A stretch of 32,081 nt of DNA from Chloroflexota bacterium. Lineage in GTDB: Bacteria > Chloroflexota > Anaerolineae > UBA4142. The stretch spans positions 1 to 32,081 of the forward strand of contig JACRMI010000058.1 of the NCBI GenBank assembly GCA_016215025.1, given 5' to 3'. Shown here in pieces: positions 8,509 to 15,834 of the stretch. The first letter of the stretch is position 1. Each line of letters opens with the position of its first letter. Made by a program: the position numbers and the translations under genes. The notes beneath the pieces were generated by a model. The model saw only the letters and a program-made list of their open reading frames with translations, did not search any database and was not told the origin of the DNA.

Positions 8509-9722
8509 CATCGCGGCAGTGTAAACCAAAATCGACTGCCCGCCCCTAACTTGCTGGTCACGCCGACCTGGCCGCCATGCGCTTCGACGATGCCGCGCGC
8601 AATCGCCAACCCCAAGCCCGCGCCGCTGCCATCGCGCGCGCGTGATTTTTCGCTGCGATAGAATGGCTCGAACAAGTGGGGCAGGTCATTTAGCGCGATG
8701 CCATCGCCCGAATCGACAATTTCGACTTTAGCTTTTTGCCCACCCTCATCAAGTTGCGCGCGCACGGAAATATTTCCGCCCATCGGTGTGTGCCGAATCG
8801 CGTTTTGCACGAGGTTTGATAACACGCGCTGAATTTTGAACGAATTCATCCGCACCGGATCGACGGTTGGCTCGACCACGCCCGATAATTGCACGCCTTG
8901 CGTCTCCGCTTGCACGCGCAGCGTTTCCAACGTATCCGAAATCAAATCGCGCAATGACCCCGGTTCCATTTTCCAATTCAGCGCGCCGGCGTCGAGTTGA
9001 GTCAGTTCGAACAGATCGTCGACGAGACGCGAGAGGTTTACCAATTCCGTTTGCGTTAGCGCCAAGTAGCGCCGCACCATTGCTTCATCGGTCACCACGC
9101 CATCGTTGATCGCTTCGATCATGGCGCGCGACGAGGTCAGCGGCGTACGCAAGTCGTGCGAGACCATCGCGACGAGCGAACGGCGCGCTTCTTCCAATTC
9201 CTTTTCGCGCGTGTGCATTTCATCGAGTTGCTGCACCATTTGATTGAAGGCGTTCGCAACTTGCTCCACCTCATCGCCCGAATGGACTTGGGCGCGTGTG
9301 TTGCGTTCGCCGGCGGCAATTTTTTTGGCGGCATGAGCCAGTTGTTCGAGGTTGCTCGTGATCGAGCGCGACATTAAATGACCAAAGCCAAGCGCGACCA
9401 ACATCGCAAAGAAAAGTAGAATGACGAGCAGACCGCTGTCGTGCGCGGAGATAAACATTGGAACAGAGACAAAGAGGATGTTGAGCAGCGTTACGCCCAA
9501 GCCCAAGGCAAACGTCAAAACGATTTTGAGTTGCACGCTCGCCAAACCCAGTCGCAACCCCAATCGATAGATCGCCCAGCCGAGCGCGATGGATAAAACT
9601 TCCGATAGGACAAACGTCTGCGCGAGAAATTGCAGATCGCCGGGCGGAGCTTGCAGCCAAAACGCGGCGAGAGCGAGCGCGCTCAGCGGCGCGCTGATCC
9701 ACAAGATGACAAAAAGGATCAT
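8508..9722 (-). CDS. Membrane HAMP sensor histidine kinase
   Basis: 404 aa, the partner of the adjacent response regulator: its start overlaps the regulator stop by 4 bp (ATGA), implying translational coupling. The N-terminus has four hydrophobic segments (about 2-23, 33-56, 64-91, 97-117) with only short loops, so there is no large extracytoplasmic sensor domain. HAMP follows at about 115-170, then HisKA with MVSHDLRTPLTSSRAM (His189) and HATPase_c with NLVQNAIRHTP, DSGDGIALNDLPHLFEPFYRS and GAGLGLAIARGIVEAHGG. Lack of a periplasmic domain suggests sensing within the membrane or through partner proteins. Divergent neighbours (copper-type lipoprotein, thioredoxin, MsrPQ) suggest envelope redox, copper or oxidant stress as the stimulus, by analogy with E. 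coli HprRS, which neighbours msrPQ; that assignment is inference. Confidence 0.92.
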   Translation of the reverse strand: MILFVILWISAPLSALALAAFWLQAPPGDLQFLAQTFVLSEVLSIALGWAIYRLGLRLGLASVQLKIVLTFALGLGVTLLNILFVSVPMFISAHDSGLLVILLFFAMLVALGFGHLMSRSITSNLEQLAHAAKKIAAGERNTRAQVHSGDEVEQVANAFNQMVQQLDEMHTREKELEEARRSLVAMVSHDLRTPLTSSRAMIEAINDGVVTDEAMVRRYLALTQTELVNLSRLVDDLFELTQLDAGALNWKMEPGSLRDLISDTLETLRVQAETQGVQLSGVVEPTVDPVRMNSFKIQRVLSNLVQNAIRHTPMGGNISVRAQLDEGGQKAKVEIVDSGDGIALNDLPHLFEPFYRSEKSRARDGSGAGLGLAIARGIVEAHGGQVGVTSKLGAGSRFWFTLPR

Positions 9723-10414
9723 GCTGCCTCTTCAAACTTGTAACCGACGCCCCACACCGTTGCCAAATAGCGCGGCTCCGCCGGATTCGCTTCGATTTTT
9801 TCGCGGAGCCGACGGATGTGGACGGTGACGGTACTCGCGTCGCCGTAAAATTCATAGCCCCACACTTGATCGAGCAATTGCGCGCGCGTGAAAACCTGGC
9901 TCGGATGGCGCGCGAGAAAATAAAGCAGATCGAATTCTTTGCTCGTCAATTCGATCTTGCGCTGGTCCATTTCGACTTGATGCGTGCGCGGATCGATCCG
10001 CAAGCTGCCAAAGACGAGAGCCGGACTCGGATTATTTTCGGCGGGCGGCGCGACGCGGCGCAAAACGTTTTTCACGCGCGCCACTACTTCGCGCGGGCTA
10101 AACGGCTTGACGATGTAATCGTCTGCGCCAAGTTCGAGTCCCAACAACCGATCCAATTCATCGCCTTTAGCCGTAAGCATAATGATAGGTACGGCGCGTT
10201 TGGCGCGCAAGCGTTTAAAGACTTGCAAGCCGTCGATTTTGGGGAGCATGAGATCGAGCACGATCAGATCGGGTGGGGATTGTTCAAACGCGGCGAGCGC
10301 AGCTTGCCCGTCGCTTGCCGAATTGACGCGAAAGCCATCGCGCGTCAAATAGAGTTTTAGTACTTCCAAGATTTGTGGTTCGTCGTCGACCACGAGAATG
10401 CGTTGTCCAGTCAT
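9719..10414 (-). CDS. OmpR/PhoB-family response regulator
   Basis: 231 aa from ATG 10414; a TTG codon immediately upstream could add one residue. The receiver domain (about 5-118) shows the acidic pair DDE (10-12), phospho-acceptor Asp54 in LIVLDLMLP, the switch Thr in IIMLTAKG and Lys in DDYIVKPF. The C-terminal winged helix (about 133-229) includes LTSKEFDLLYFLARHP and VTVHIRRLREKIE. It is transcribed ahead of its kinase. A minus-strand TATAAT lies only 8 bp before the ATG, so the transcript may be nearly leaderless. The intergenic region shared with the cupredoxin lipoprotein operon contains a tandem repeat suited to a dimeric OmpR-type regulator, so it probably controls both directions. 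Confidence 0.93.
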   Translation of the reverse strand: MTGQRILVVDDEPQILEVLKLYLTRDGFRVNSASDGQAALAAFEQSPPDLIVLDLMLPKIDGLQVFKRLRAKRAVPIIMLTAKGDELDRLLGLELGADDYIVKPFSPREVVARVKNVLRRVAPPAENNPSPALVFGSLRIDPRTHQVEMDQRKIELTSKEFDLLYFLARHPSQVFTRAQLLDQVWGYEFYGDASTVTVHIRRLREKIEANPAEPRYLATVWGVGYKFEEAA

Positions 10415-10422
10415 CAAACCCG

Positions 10423-10428
10423 ATTATA
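10423..10428 (-). promoter_or_regulatory. -10 box of the two-component operon
   Basis: TATAAT on the minus strand (10428 to 10423), inside the palindromic stretch CCGATTATAATCGG. The predicted transcription start falls within one or two bases of the regulator ATG, implying a leaderless or near-leaderless mRNA. No good -35 match is visible 17 bp upstream. Confidence 0.45.
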
Positions 10429-10461
10429 ATCGGAAATTCTTGCGGAGATGTGACCAAGTTC

Positions 10462-10480
10462 TTAAGAAACTGTTAAGAAA
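10462..10480 (+). promoter_or_regulatory. Candidate response-regulator operator (tandem TTAAGAAA)
   Basis: TTAAGAAA occurs at 10462-10469 and again at 10473-10480, an 11-bp offset (one helical turn), the spacing used by PhoB/OmpR-type dimers. It lies between the divergent regulator and lipoprotein genes. TAGAAT at 10510-10515 (5/6 to the -10 consensus) downstream has no -35, as expected for an activated promoter, although the 29-bp distance is longer than in pho promoters. Confidence 0.5.
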
Positions 10481-10549
10481 TGGGTAACGCCGTCGTAAGG
10501 ACGTGTCGCTAGAATTGTTTGTACAAGACCAAATTCAAAGGAGGTTCAG

Positions 10550-11458
10550 ATGCGACAGGTTCTTATGATGATCAGTTTGTTGGCTAGCGTGTTGACCGCA
10601 TGTTCGTCGGCGTCAGCCGATACCATGATGAAGCAAGTCACGCCAACGTCGGACGCCATGATGGCACAAGCGACTGCCACGCCCGATACGATGATGAAGC
10701 CGATGCCAACTGGGGATGCCATGATGAGTCAGACGACGCCAACGACGGATGCGATGATGGCAAAAACGTCGCCGACGCCGGACGCAATGATGATGTCAAC
10801 GCCTACCGCCGAAGCGATGATGACCAAGCTGCCGGACCAATTGTTCGCCGCGCACTTTGTCGATTCCGCGCCGATGCACGGTCAGTCATTCGCCGTCGTG
10901 CCCGATAAAGTGTTGATCAATTTCAACTTTACGCTCGACGAATCGTCGTCGATCAACGTCACGAAAGATAACATGCCAATAACACTGGGCAAGGTGATGC
11001 TGGGCGAACGCAAGCTGTCGATGTCGGCAATACTGCCCAAGGATGCCGGCGATGGTTTGTACGTCGTCAAGTACAAAGCCTGCTGGCCCGACAAATCCTG
11101 CCACGATGGTCAATTCGCCTTCCGCGTCGACAGCAAGATGAAAGGTTCGTACTTGGATCTGACCGGCAAAAGCCAAGTGACCATTCGCATGAAGGACATT
11201 CGGTTTGCGCCGATGACACTCGCGATCAGCCAAGGCACACACGTAACCTGGGTCAACGATGACTCAGTTACCCACTTTATCAACACCGACCCGCATCCCA
11301 CCCACAATAATCTGTCCGCGCTCAATTCGTTGGAAATCAAAAAAGGAGAAAGCTATAGTTTTAGGTTCGAGCAACCCGGCGAGTGGGCGTATCATTGCAG
11401 CGCGCACGTTCCCGCCGGAATGGTCGGACGCATCATCGTTGTCTCAAGCGCAAGTTAG
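10550..11458 (+). CDS. Methionine-rich lipoprotein with CopC-like and cupredoxin domains
   Basis: 302 aa. A lipoprotein signal peptide ends in the lipobox LTAC (Cys18). Residues 24-92 are a low-complexity linker: MM pairs recur every 10-11 residues in the context TPT.DAMM, giving 16 Met in residues 26-91. Residues about 97-197 resemble CopC (AHFVDSAPMHGQSF..., then a DKSCHDGQFAFRV ending), the periplasmic copper carrier fold. Residues about 205-298 are a plastocyanin-like cupredoxin with ligand candidates His242, Cys283, His286 and Met291 (YHCSAHVPAGM). It should sit on the outer face of the cytoplasmic membrane. Met blocks can bind Cu(I) or be oxidised reversibly; placement ahead of a thioredoxin and MsrPQ favours the oxidant-scavenging reading. 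AAAGGAGG precedes the ATG by 5 nt. It is the first gene of a four-gene operon. Confidence 0.9.
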   Translation: MRQVLMMISLLASVLTACSSASADTMMKQVTPTSDAMMAQATATPDTMMKPMPTGDAMMSQTTPTTDAMMAKTSPTPDAMMMSTPTAEAMMTKLPDQLFAAHFVDSAPMHGQSFAVVPDKVLINFNFTLDESSSINVTKDNMPITLGKVMLGERKLSMSAILPKDAGDGLYVVKYKACWPDKSCHDGQFAFRVDSKMKGSYLDLTGKSQVTIRMKDIRFAPMTLAISQGTHVTWVNDDSVTHFINTDPHPTHNNLSALNSLEIKKGESYSFRFEQPGEWAYHCSAHVPAGMVGRIIVVSSAS

Positions 11459-11467
11459 GATGTGAGG

Positions 11468-12043
11468 ATGAAAGCAACTGTAATTATTCTACTATTGGCA
11501 CTGCTGGCGCTTGCGGCAATGACAGTATGGCAACGCGGGCGCTTCCGACCGGAGGAAACGAGCATGACGGATGCGACGACCGGGCAATCATCATCCGTCT
11601 TGCGTGGTCCGCTCGCGCTAGAAATTGTCAGCGACACTTGGTTCAACTCGCCTGCGCTCACGTCTGCCGATTTGCGCGGCAAGGTGGTCCTCGTCGAGTT
11701 CTGGACGTTCGGCTGCTTTAACTGCCGGAATGTATTGCCGAGTTTGAAAAGTTGGCACGATAAATATCGCGATCAAGGTCTTGTCGTGGTAAGCATTCAT
11801 TCACCCGAATTCACCTATGAACACGATGTTGCGAACGTGCGGCGCGCGATCACGGATTTGAGTATTCCGTATCCGGTCGCGCTGGATAATGATTTCAAGA
11901 TTTGGAAATCGTACAACGTGCGAGCTTGGCCCACGTGGTTTGTGCTCGACAAGCAAGGTACGATTCGTTATTCGCACGTGGGCGAAGGCGCGTACGCTGA
12001 AACCGAGCAAATGATAAGGGCATTGCTAAAAGAACAAAGCTAA
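11468..12043 (+). CDS. TlpA/thioredoxin-like membrane-anchored oxidoreductase
   Basis: 191 aa. An N-terminal hydrophobic anchor (about 4-20) is followed by a thioredoxin fold (about 58-190) with the redox pair CFNC (Cys83, Cys86) after VVLVEFWTFG, and the cis-Pro region RAWPTWFVLDKQG. Insert and motif order match the AhpC/TSA-Redoxin thioredoxins resembling the C-terminal domain of DipZ. It should face outward and reduce disulfides, methionine-repair partners or copper-site cysteines. It starts 9 bp after the lipoprotein stop; ATG 11468 is preferred to GTG 11462 because AGGA (11457-11460) is 7 nt from it. The operon context implies electron delivery or cysteine maintenance for the cupredoxin or MsrP; which partner it serves is inferred. 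Confidence 0.9.
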   Translation: MKATVIILLLALLALAAMTVWQRGRFRPEETSMTDATTGQSSSVLRGPLALEIVSDTWFNSPALTSADLRGKVVLVEFWTFGCFNCRNVLPSLKSWHDKYRDQGLVVVSIHSPEFTYEHDVANVRRAITDLSIPYPVALDNDFKIWKSYNVRAWPTWFVLDKQGTIRYSHVGEGAYAETEQMIRALLKEQS

Positions 12044-12067
12044 CGTAGAATTAATTCGGAGGAAACG

Positions 12068-13024
12068 ATGGAAAAAATACCTTCATCTGAAATTACGCCG
12101 GAGCAGCTCTATCTCAACCGGCGACAATTTATGATCGTGGCTGGCTCTGTTGCGGCGGGCGCATTGTTGAGTGCGTGTGGCGCGCGAAGCGAGACATCTG
12201 CTTCGCCAACGATGCCCGCCAATTCCGGCGCGGGGTCATTACCGAAATCCGGTTCGACAACGGACGAACTGGGCGGCAAGCTGACGTCGTTCGACGATAT
12301 TACGCATTACAACAATTATTATGAATTTTCGGTCAACAAAGAAGACGTTGCAGCGTTGGCGCTCAATTTCCGAACATCGCCCTGGACGGTTCAAGTCGGC
12401 GGATTGGTCAACAAGCCGCGCACGTTCACGATGGATGATTTGCTCAGGTTCACGCAAGAGGAACGCATTTATCGTTTGCGCTGCGTCGAAGCGTGGTCGA
12501 TGGTGATTCCCTGGACGGGGTTTCCGCTGAGCAAGTTGCTCGCGCAAGTTGAGCCGCAGTCGAACGCAAAATATGTTCGATTCGAAACGCTGCTCGATCC
12601 CAAGCAAATGCCGGGGCAGCGCGATGGCTATTTCAAATGGCCCTACGTCGATGGTCTGCGGCTCGACGAAGCGATGCACGATTTGACGATTCTCGCAACG
12701 GGTTTGTATGGCAAGCCACTGCCGCCGCAAGATGGCGCACCGATTCGATTGGTCGTGCCGTGGAAGTATGGATTCAAGGGCGTCAAATCGATTGTCAAGA
12801 TCGATCTGGTCGAACAAATGCCCGTTTCGTTTTGGATGGCTTCGGCTCCGAGCGAATACGGCTTTTATGCTAACGTGAATCCCGAAGTATCGCATCCACG
12901 CTGGTCGCAAGCAAGCGAGCGGCGCATCGGCGAATTTTCGCGGCGCAAGACGCTCATGTTCAATGGCTACGGCGACCAGGTCGCGTCGTTGTATCAAGGC
13001 ATGGACTTGCGCAAATTTTTCTAG
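12068..13024 (+). CDS. msrP: Protein-methionine-sulfoxide reductase catalytic subunit MsrP (YedY)
   Basis: Molybdopterin-dependent enzyme of the sulfite-oxidase fold that reduces both R and S methionine sulfoxide in exported proteins. 318 aa. A twin-arginine signal ([22 protein letters not shown], residues 17-38) also carries a lipobox-like LSAC, so the protein may be Tat-exported and lipidated, unlike the soluble enterobacterial form. The molybdenum-ligating cysteine is Cys139 in [21 protein letters not shown], the [15 protein letters not shown] region and [13 protein letters not shown] are typical of the family. GGAGGAA precedes the ATG. It follows the thioredoxin gene by 24 bp and precedes MsrQ, its membrane electron donor. 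Confidence 0.95.
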   Translation: MEKIPSSEITPEQLYLNRRQFMIVAGSVAAGALLSACGARSETSASPTMPANSGAGSLPKSGSTTDELGGKLTSFDDITHYNNYYEFSVNKEDVAALALNFRTSPWTVQVGGLVNKPRTFTMDDLLRFTQEERIYRLRCVEAWSMVIPWTGFPLSKLLAQVEPQSNAKYVRFETLLDPKQMPGQRDGYFKWPYVDGLRLDEAMHDLTILATGLYGKPLPPQDGAPIRLVVPWKYGFKGVKSIVKIDLVEQMPVSFWMASAPSEYGFYANVNPEVSHPRWSQASERRIGEFSRRKTLMFNGYGDQVASLYQGMDLRKFF

Positions 13025-13035
13025 AGAGCGAGAAC

Positions 13036-13111
13036 CCCTCACCCTAACCCTCTCCCCGAAAGGGCGAGGGGATTGGATTCCTCTCCCTCGGAGGGAGAGG
13101 TTGGGTGAGGG
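13036..13111. repeat. Interspersed CCCTCACCC-type inverted repeat between msrP and msrQ
   Basis: The left arm (13036-13056) starts CCCTCACCCTAACCCTCTCC; the right arm (13093-13111) is GGGAGAGGTTGGGTGAGGG, its near reverse complement. Inside lies a perfect hairpin CCTCTCCCTC/GAGGGAGAGG (13079-13100). This sequence type is a widespread intergenic repeat in unrelated bacterial genomes. It separates two genes that normally abut, so msrQ translation may depend on RNA structure here. Confidence 0.75.
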
Positions 13112-13128
13112 TGGCTTTATGGTAAACC

Positions 13129-13791
13129 ATGACAAAATTTCTGAAAACCCAATGGCTGCGCATCGTCGTTCACGTCGGTGTATGGCTTCCGTTGCTGTGG
13201 ATCATCGCCGATGGATTTCTCGGTCAACTCGGTCCTGAACCAATTCGCGAAATTATTCTCCGCACCGGCAAGACTGCGCTGATCTTGTTGATACTGTGCC
13301 TGGCGTGTACGCCGCTCAATACACTTTTGCGATTTCGCTCCGCATTGCGCGTGCGACGCGCATTGGGATTGTACGCGTTCATGTACGCCTCTTTTCATTT
13401 GCTCACGTTCGTCGGTGTAGACTATGGCTTTGACGTAGAGCTTTTGCGCGAGGCGATTTTCGAAAAGCCGTACGCGCTAGTAGGTCTCGCAGGATTTTTG
13501 ATTTTATTGCCGCTCGCGCTCACATCGACCAAGGATTGGATGAAACGACTTGGACAAAATTGGCGCAAGCTCCATTATGGAATTTATTTCGCTGCCTTGC
13601 TCGTCATCGTTCATTTTGTGTGGCTTGTCAAGCTGGATGTTCGCGAACCGCTCACGTACGGCGCAATCGTCGTCGCGTTGTTGTTGATGCGCGTGCCGCG
13701 AATTCGTTCAACGCTTGTGCGTCTCACAACGCTATCACTTGGGCGTTCGTCCGACTCGGCAAATAAAACAGTTGGACACATCGAAAGTTGA
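13129..13791 (+). CDS. msrQ: MsrQ (YedZ) heme-b membrane subunit
   Basis: 220 aa polytopic protein of the ferric-reductase-like family that passes electrons from the quinone pool or flavin to MsrP. Hydrophobic segments are visible at about 12-30, 47-62, 80-97, 115-131 and 150-167. Histidines at 90, 149 and 162 match, almost position for position, the heme-ligand histidines reported for E. coli MsrQ (about 91, 151, 164). Motifs RRALGLYAFMYASFHLL and NWRKLHYGIYFA are typical. It is the last gene of the lipoprotein-thioredoxin-msrP-msrQ operon, 104 bp after msrP because a repeat is inserted. The Shine-Dalgarno signal is weak. Confidence 0.94.
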   Translation: MTKFLKTQWLRIVVHVGVWLPLLWIIADGFLGQLGPEPIREIILRTGKTALILLILCLACTPLNTLLRFRSALRVRRALGLYAFMYASFHLLTFVGVDYGFDVELLREAIFEKPYALVGLAGFLILLPLALTSTKDWMKRLGQNWRKLHYGIYFAALLVIVHFVWLVKLDVREPLTYGAIVVALLLMRVPRIRSTLVRLTTLSLGRSSDSANKTVGHIES

Positions 13792-13815
13792 TGCGCTTGG
13801 CGCAATTGCTCAGGG

Positions 13816-14022
13816 TGTCATTGCGAAGCGGCTTTGTCGCTCCGACAATAGTCGATAGCGACACTTGCTTGCGCCGCTCCTCGCAATCAGTACTTCACGA
13901 ATAGTCATTTCGCGGGAGCGGAGCGACCGAGAAATCTCGTCATTCCAACTGAAAAACGAGACGCTTCGCGTCGCTCCGCTCGAAATGACAAATGAGTGTT
14001 TCGTGAAGTACTGGCAATGACA
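13816..14022. repeat. Nested inverted repeat (REP-like element inside another)
   Basis: Three concentric pairs of arms: TGTCATTGC (13816-13824)/GCAATGACA (14014-14022); AGTACTTCACGAA (13889-13901)/TTCGTGAAGTACT (14000-14012), perfect; and TCATTTCG (13904-13911)/CGAAATGA (13981-13988). The innermost part holds GAGCGGAGCGA-type repeats. It reads as one dispersed palindromic element inserted into another. With the leader downstream it fills the 465-bp gap between msrQ and the MoxR-like gene, in which I see no coding sequence. Confidence 0.7.
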
Positions 14023-14070
14023 GACAACGGAGTGGTTACTCTATGTGAATTTTTCTATTCCAAACTCCTA

Positions 14071-14079
14071 TGCTATAAT
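14071..14079 (+). promoter_or_regulatory. Extended -10 promoter for the AAA+/radical-SAM operon
   Basis: TGCTATAAT: an extended -10 (TGN) plus a perfect TATAAT at 14074-14079. The -35 region is only TTTTCT. It is the only promoter-like site I see ahead of the ten-gene run starting at 14257, and it would give a leader of about 170 nt. Confidence 0.45.
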
Positions 14080-14100
14080 TTCTATTGTTCCCGATTCAAA

Positions 14101-14222
14101 ATTTCTAACCTAGGGAAGATTAGAAATGATCTTTACGCGTGTGACGATTTTGTTTGTTTACTATTCGCACGCAAGCCCAAAGCATCTGACGTTTAGCATT
14201 CTCGCCCGCCAAATCAGATGCT
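14101..14222 (+). promoter_or_regulatory. Structured 5' leader with two hairpins
   Basis: Hairpin 1: ATTTCTAA (14101-14108)/TTAGAAAT (14120-14127), perfect 8 bp, 11-nt loop. Hairpin 2: AGCATCTGA (14181-14189)/TCAGATGCT (14214-14222), perfect 9 bp, 24-nt loop, directly followed by the T-rich GTTTTGTTTTC. The second resembles an intrinsic terminator or attenuator, 34 bp before the ATG of the first gene. No known riboswitch class is recognised. Confidence 0.4.
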
Positions 14223-14256
14223 GTTTTGTTTTCTGCACCAACTGCAAGGAGTGACC

Positions 14257-15834
14257 ATGCCCAATCTTTTCCAACGCATTTCGCAAGCGCCAACCAATCC
14301 GCACGCGCAGCCCGTCGTGCCCGTGTTCGACGTGGCGGATTTGTATCGTGGTCCGGTGGCTCAAACGGAGCAAGTGGCTGCACCCGCTATCGCCCTCGAC
14401 GAAAAATTGCGGCAGGCGTACTTTTGGATCGTCAACAACGCGATCATTAGTCCGCACTATGACATTGAATACAACGAGGGTCCTCATCAGAGTTTTGTTT
14501 TCGGTGATTCCAAAACGCGTGTCAATTTTCCATCGGGTCAGTCGTATTCCAGTTTCATCTTGATGCCGTTGCTGAATTTCGCCGTGCGCCGGCGCTGTCT
14601 CTTGATCGGTGGACCGGGGCGTGGCAAGACCGCCAGCTCGGTGTTGATGGGCGTGCTCGCGGGGTATTCGCTCAAGCAAGTGCGGCAGGGCATGATTCAC
14701 GGTCAGCCGCAAATGACGATTTCCGATTTGATCGGCAATCCGTTGCCCGCCGATTTGGTCAACGCGCAAAAGATGGAAGACATTCGCATCGCGTGGCGGC
14801 AGTGGCTGGGCATGCGCGTCAAAATCGTCGATGAGTACAATCGCATCCCCACGCGCACCCAATCGGCGCTGCTCACGGTGATGGGCGACAACTATGCCGA
14901 GTTGCTCAACCACATTTACGAATGCCCCGAAGCGGCGTGGTACCTCACCGCCAATTACGAAGGTGGCGGCGGAACTTATCAAGTGATCGAAGCGCTGCGC
15001 GACCGCATTGACATCGTCGTGATGGCGCTGCACTTTAACACGCGGTTTCTCAACGAATTATTGGTGCGCATCGAAACGAACACGCGTCCCGAAGAGGTCA
15101 TGCCATCGCAAATCATTTTCACCGAAGACGAACACGATCGGATGTACAAAGAAATCCTGGGTGTCGTGTTACCGTCGCAGTTGCGGCGTCGGCTTGAGTT
15201 CTTCGCGAGCCAGTTTGAATTTTGCGAACCGGCTGCGGACCAGATGGAATACAAAACCAAAGACACCGCGAAAGCTTCGGGCATGGATTTGCATCAGGTG
15301 TTTGCACAAGACACGGGCAAGGATCGACTCAAGGATTTGGGAACCCAAACGCAGAATGGTTTTTCGGTGCGCACGCTGATGACGTTGATGGTCTTTGCTA
15401 AAGCGCTCGCGTATTTTCGCGGCAATCCCGAAGTGAGCTTGGAGGATTTGCGCCAGATCACGCCGTTTGTGCTGCACGAAAAAATGACGATGGATGTGGA
15501 CGCGCCCTTTTTTGAAGCAACGGGCAACGCGGTCTTTCGCTCGGATCGCATCGGCTGGATTCGGCGCTTGTTCGATCTGGCCTGCGCCGAGTACGATCGC
15601 TTGAATCTCGACAAGGACGATCCTGTCGCTGAGTTTGAACAGGAATTTTCGCGCGGGTTGGAAGGCGTGACCGCGAACGAAGCGCGCGCGCGCCTGACGA
15701 AGATCGAGCGCGTGCTGGGTGAATGGAGCAAAGGTCGCAAGCTCTACGGCAATCTGTTCGACGATATTCTCAAGCTAAAATATTTACATCAACGGTACAC
15801 GAACTATTTGCGGTGGGTCGAATGGAAGGGCTAG
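14257..15834 (+). CDS. MoxR-like AAA+ ATPase
   Basis: 525 aa ATP-driven chaperone-like remodelling ATPase. Walker A is GGPGRGKT (118-125), Walker B IVDEYNR (190-196), followed by a sensor-like stretch (AAWYLTANYEGGG) and an arginine-rich region (EALRDRIDIVV). The protein is longer than typical MoxR proteins (about 330 aa); a C-terminal helical extension of about 200 residues ends in a coiled-coil-like segment. ATG 14257 is chosen because AAGGAG lies 5 nt before it; an upstream in-frame ATG at 14218 lies in the hairpin and has no ribosome site. MoxR ATPases act with VWA-domain partners on metalloenzymes or complexes, and such a partner is encoded two genes downstream. It is the first gene of a ten-gene plus-strand run. 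Confidence 0.9.
   Translation: MPNLFQRISQAPTNPHAQPVVPVFDVADLYRGPVAQTEQVAAPAIALDEKLRQAYFWIVNNAIISPHYDIEYNEGPHQSFVFGDSKTRVNFPSGQSYSSFILMPLLNFAVRRRCLLIGGPGRGKTASSVLMGVLAGYSLKQVRQGMIHGQPQMTISDLIGNPLPADLVNAQKMEDIRIAWRQWLGMRVKIVDEYNRIPTRTQSALLTVMGDNYAELLNHIYECPEAAWYLTANYEGGGGTYQVIEALRDRIDIVVMALHFNTRFLNELLVRIETNTRPEEVMPSQIIFTEDEHDRMYKEILGVVLPSQLRRRLEFFASQFEFCEPAADQMEYKTKDTAKASGMDLHQVFAQDTGKDRLKDLGTQTQNGFSVRTLMTLMVFAKALAYFRGNPEVSLEDLRQITPFVLHEKMTMDVDAPFFEATGNAVFRSDRIGWIRRLFDLACAEYDRLNLDKDDPVAEFEQEFSRGLEGVTANEARARLTKIERVLGEWSKGRKLYGNLFDDILKLKYLHQRYTNYLRWVEWKG

Noticed and set aside
10618..10830. Tandem short DNA repeats resembling a CRISPR or VNTR array
   Set aside because: The repeats (GATG-rich, 30-33 bp period) are in frame inside the cupredoxin lipoprotein and explained by its DAMM peptide repeat; there are no unique spacers of constant length.
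12239..13135. 298-codon open frame antisense to msrP
   Set aside because: It mirrors msrP codon structure, has no family match or ribosome site, and runs through the dispersed repeat.
14101..14222. Known riboswitch (for example an NAD-responsive class) in the leader
   Set aside because: Two hairpins are visible but no conserved riboswitch core could be recognised, and pnuC/nadR lie 9 kb downstream.
14161..15033. 290-codon open frame antisense to the MoxR-like gene
   Set aside because: Shadow frame of a gene with strong Walker motifs; no start signal and His/Arg-rich nonsense composition.
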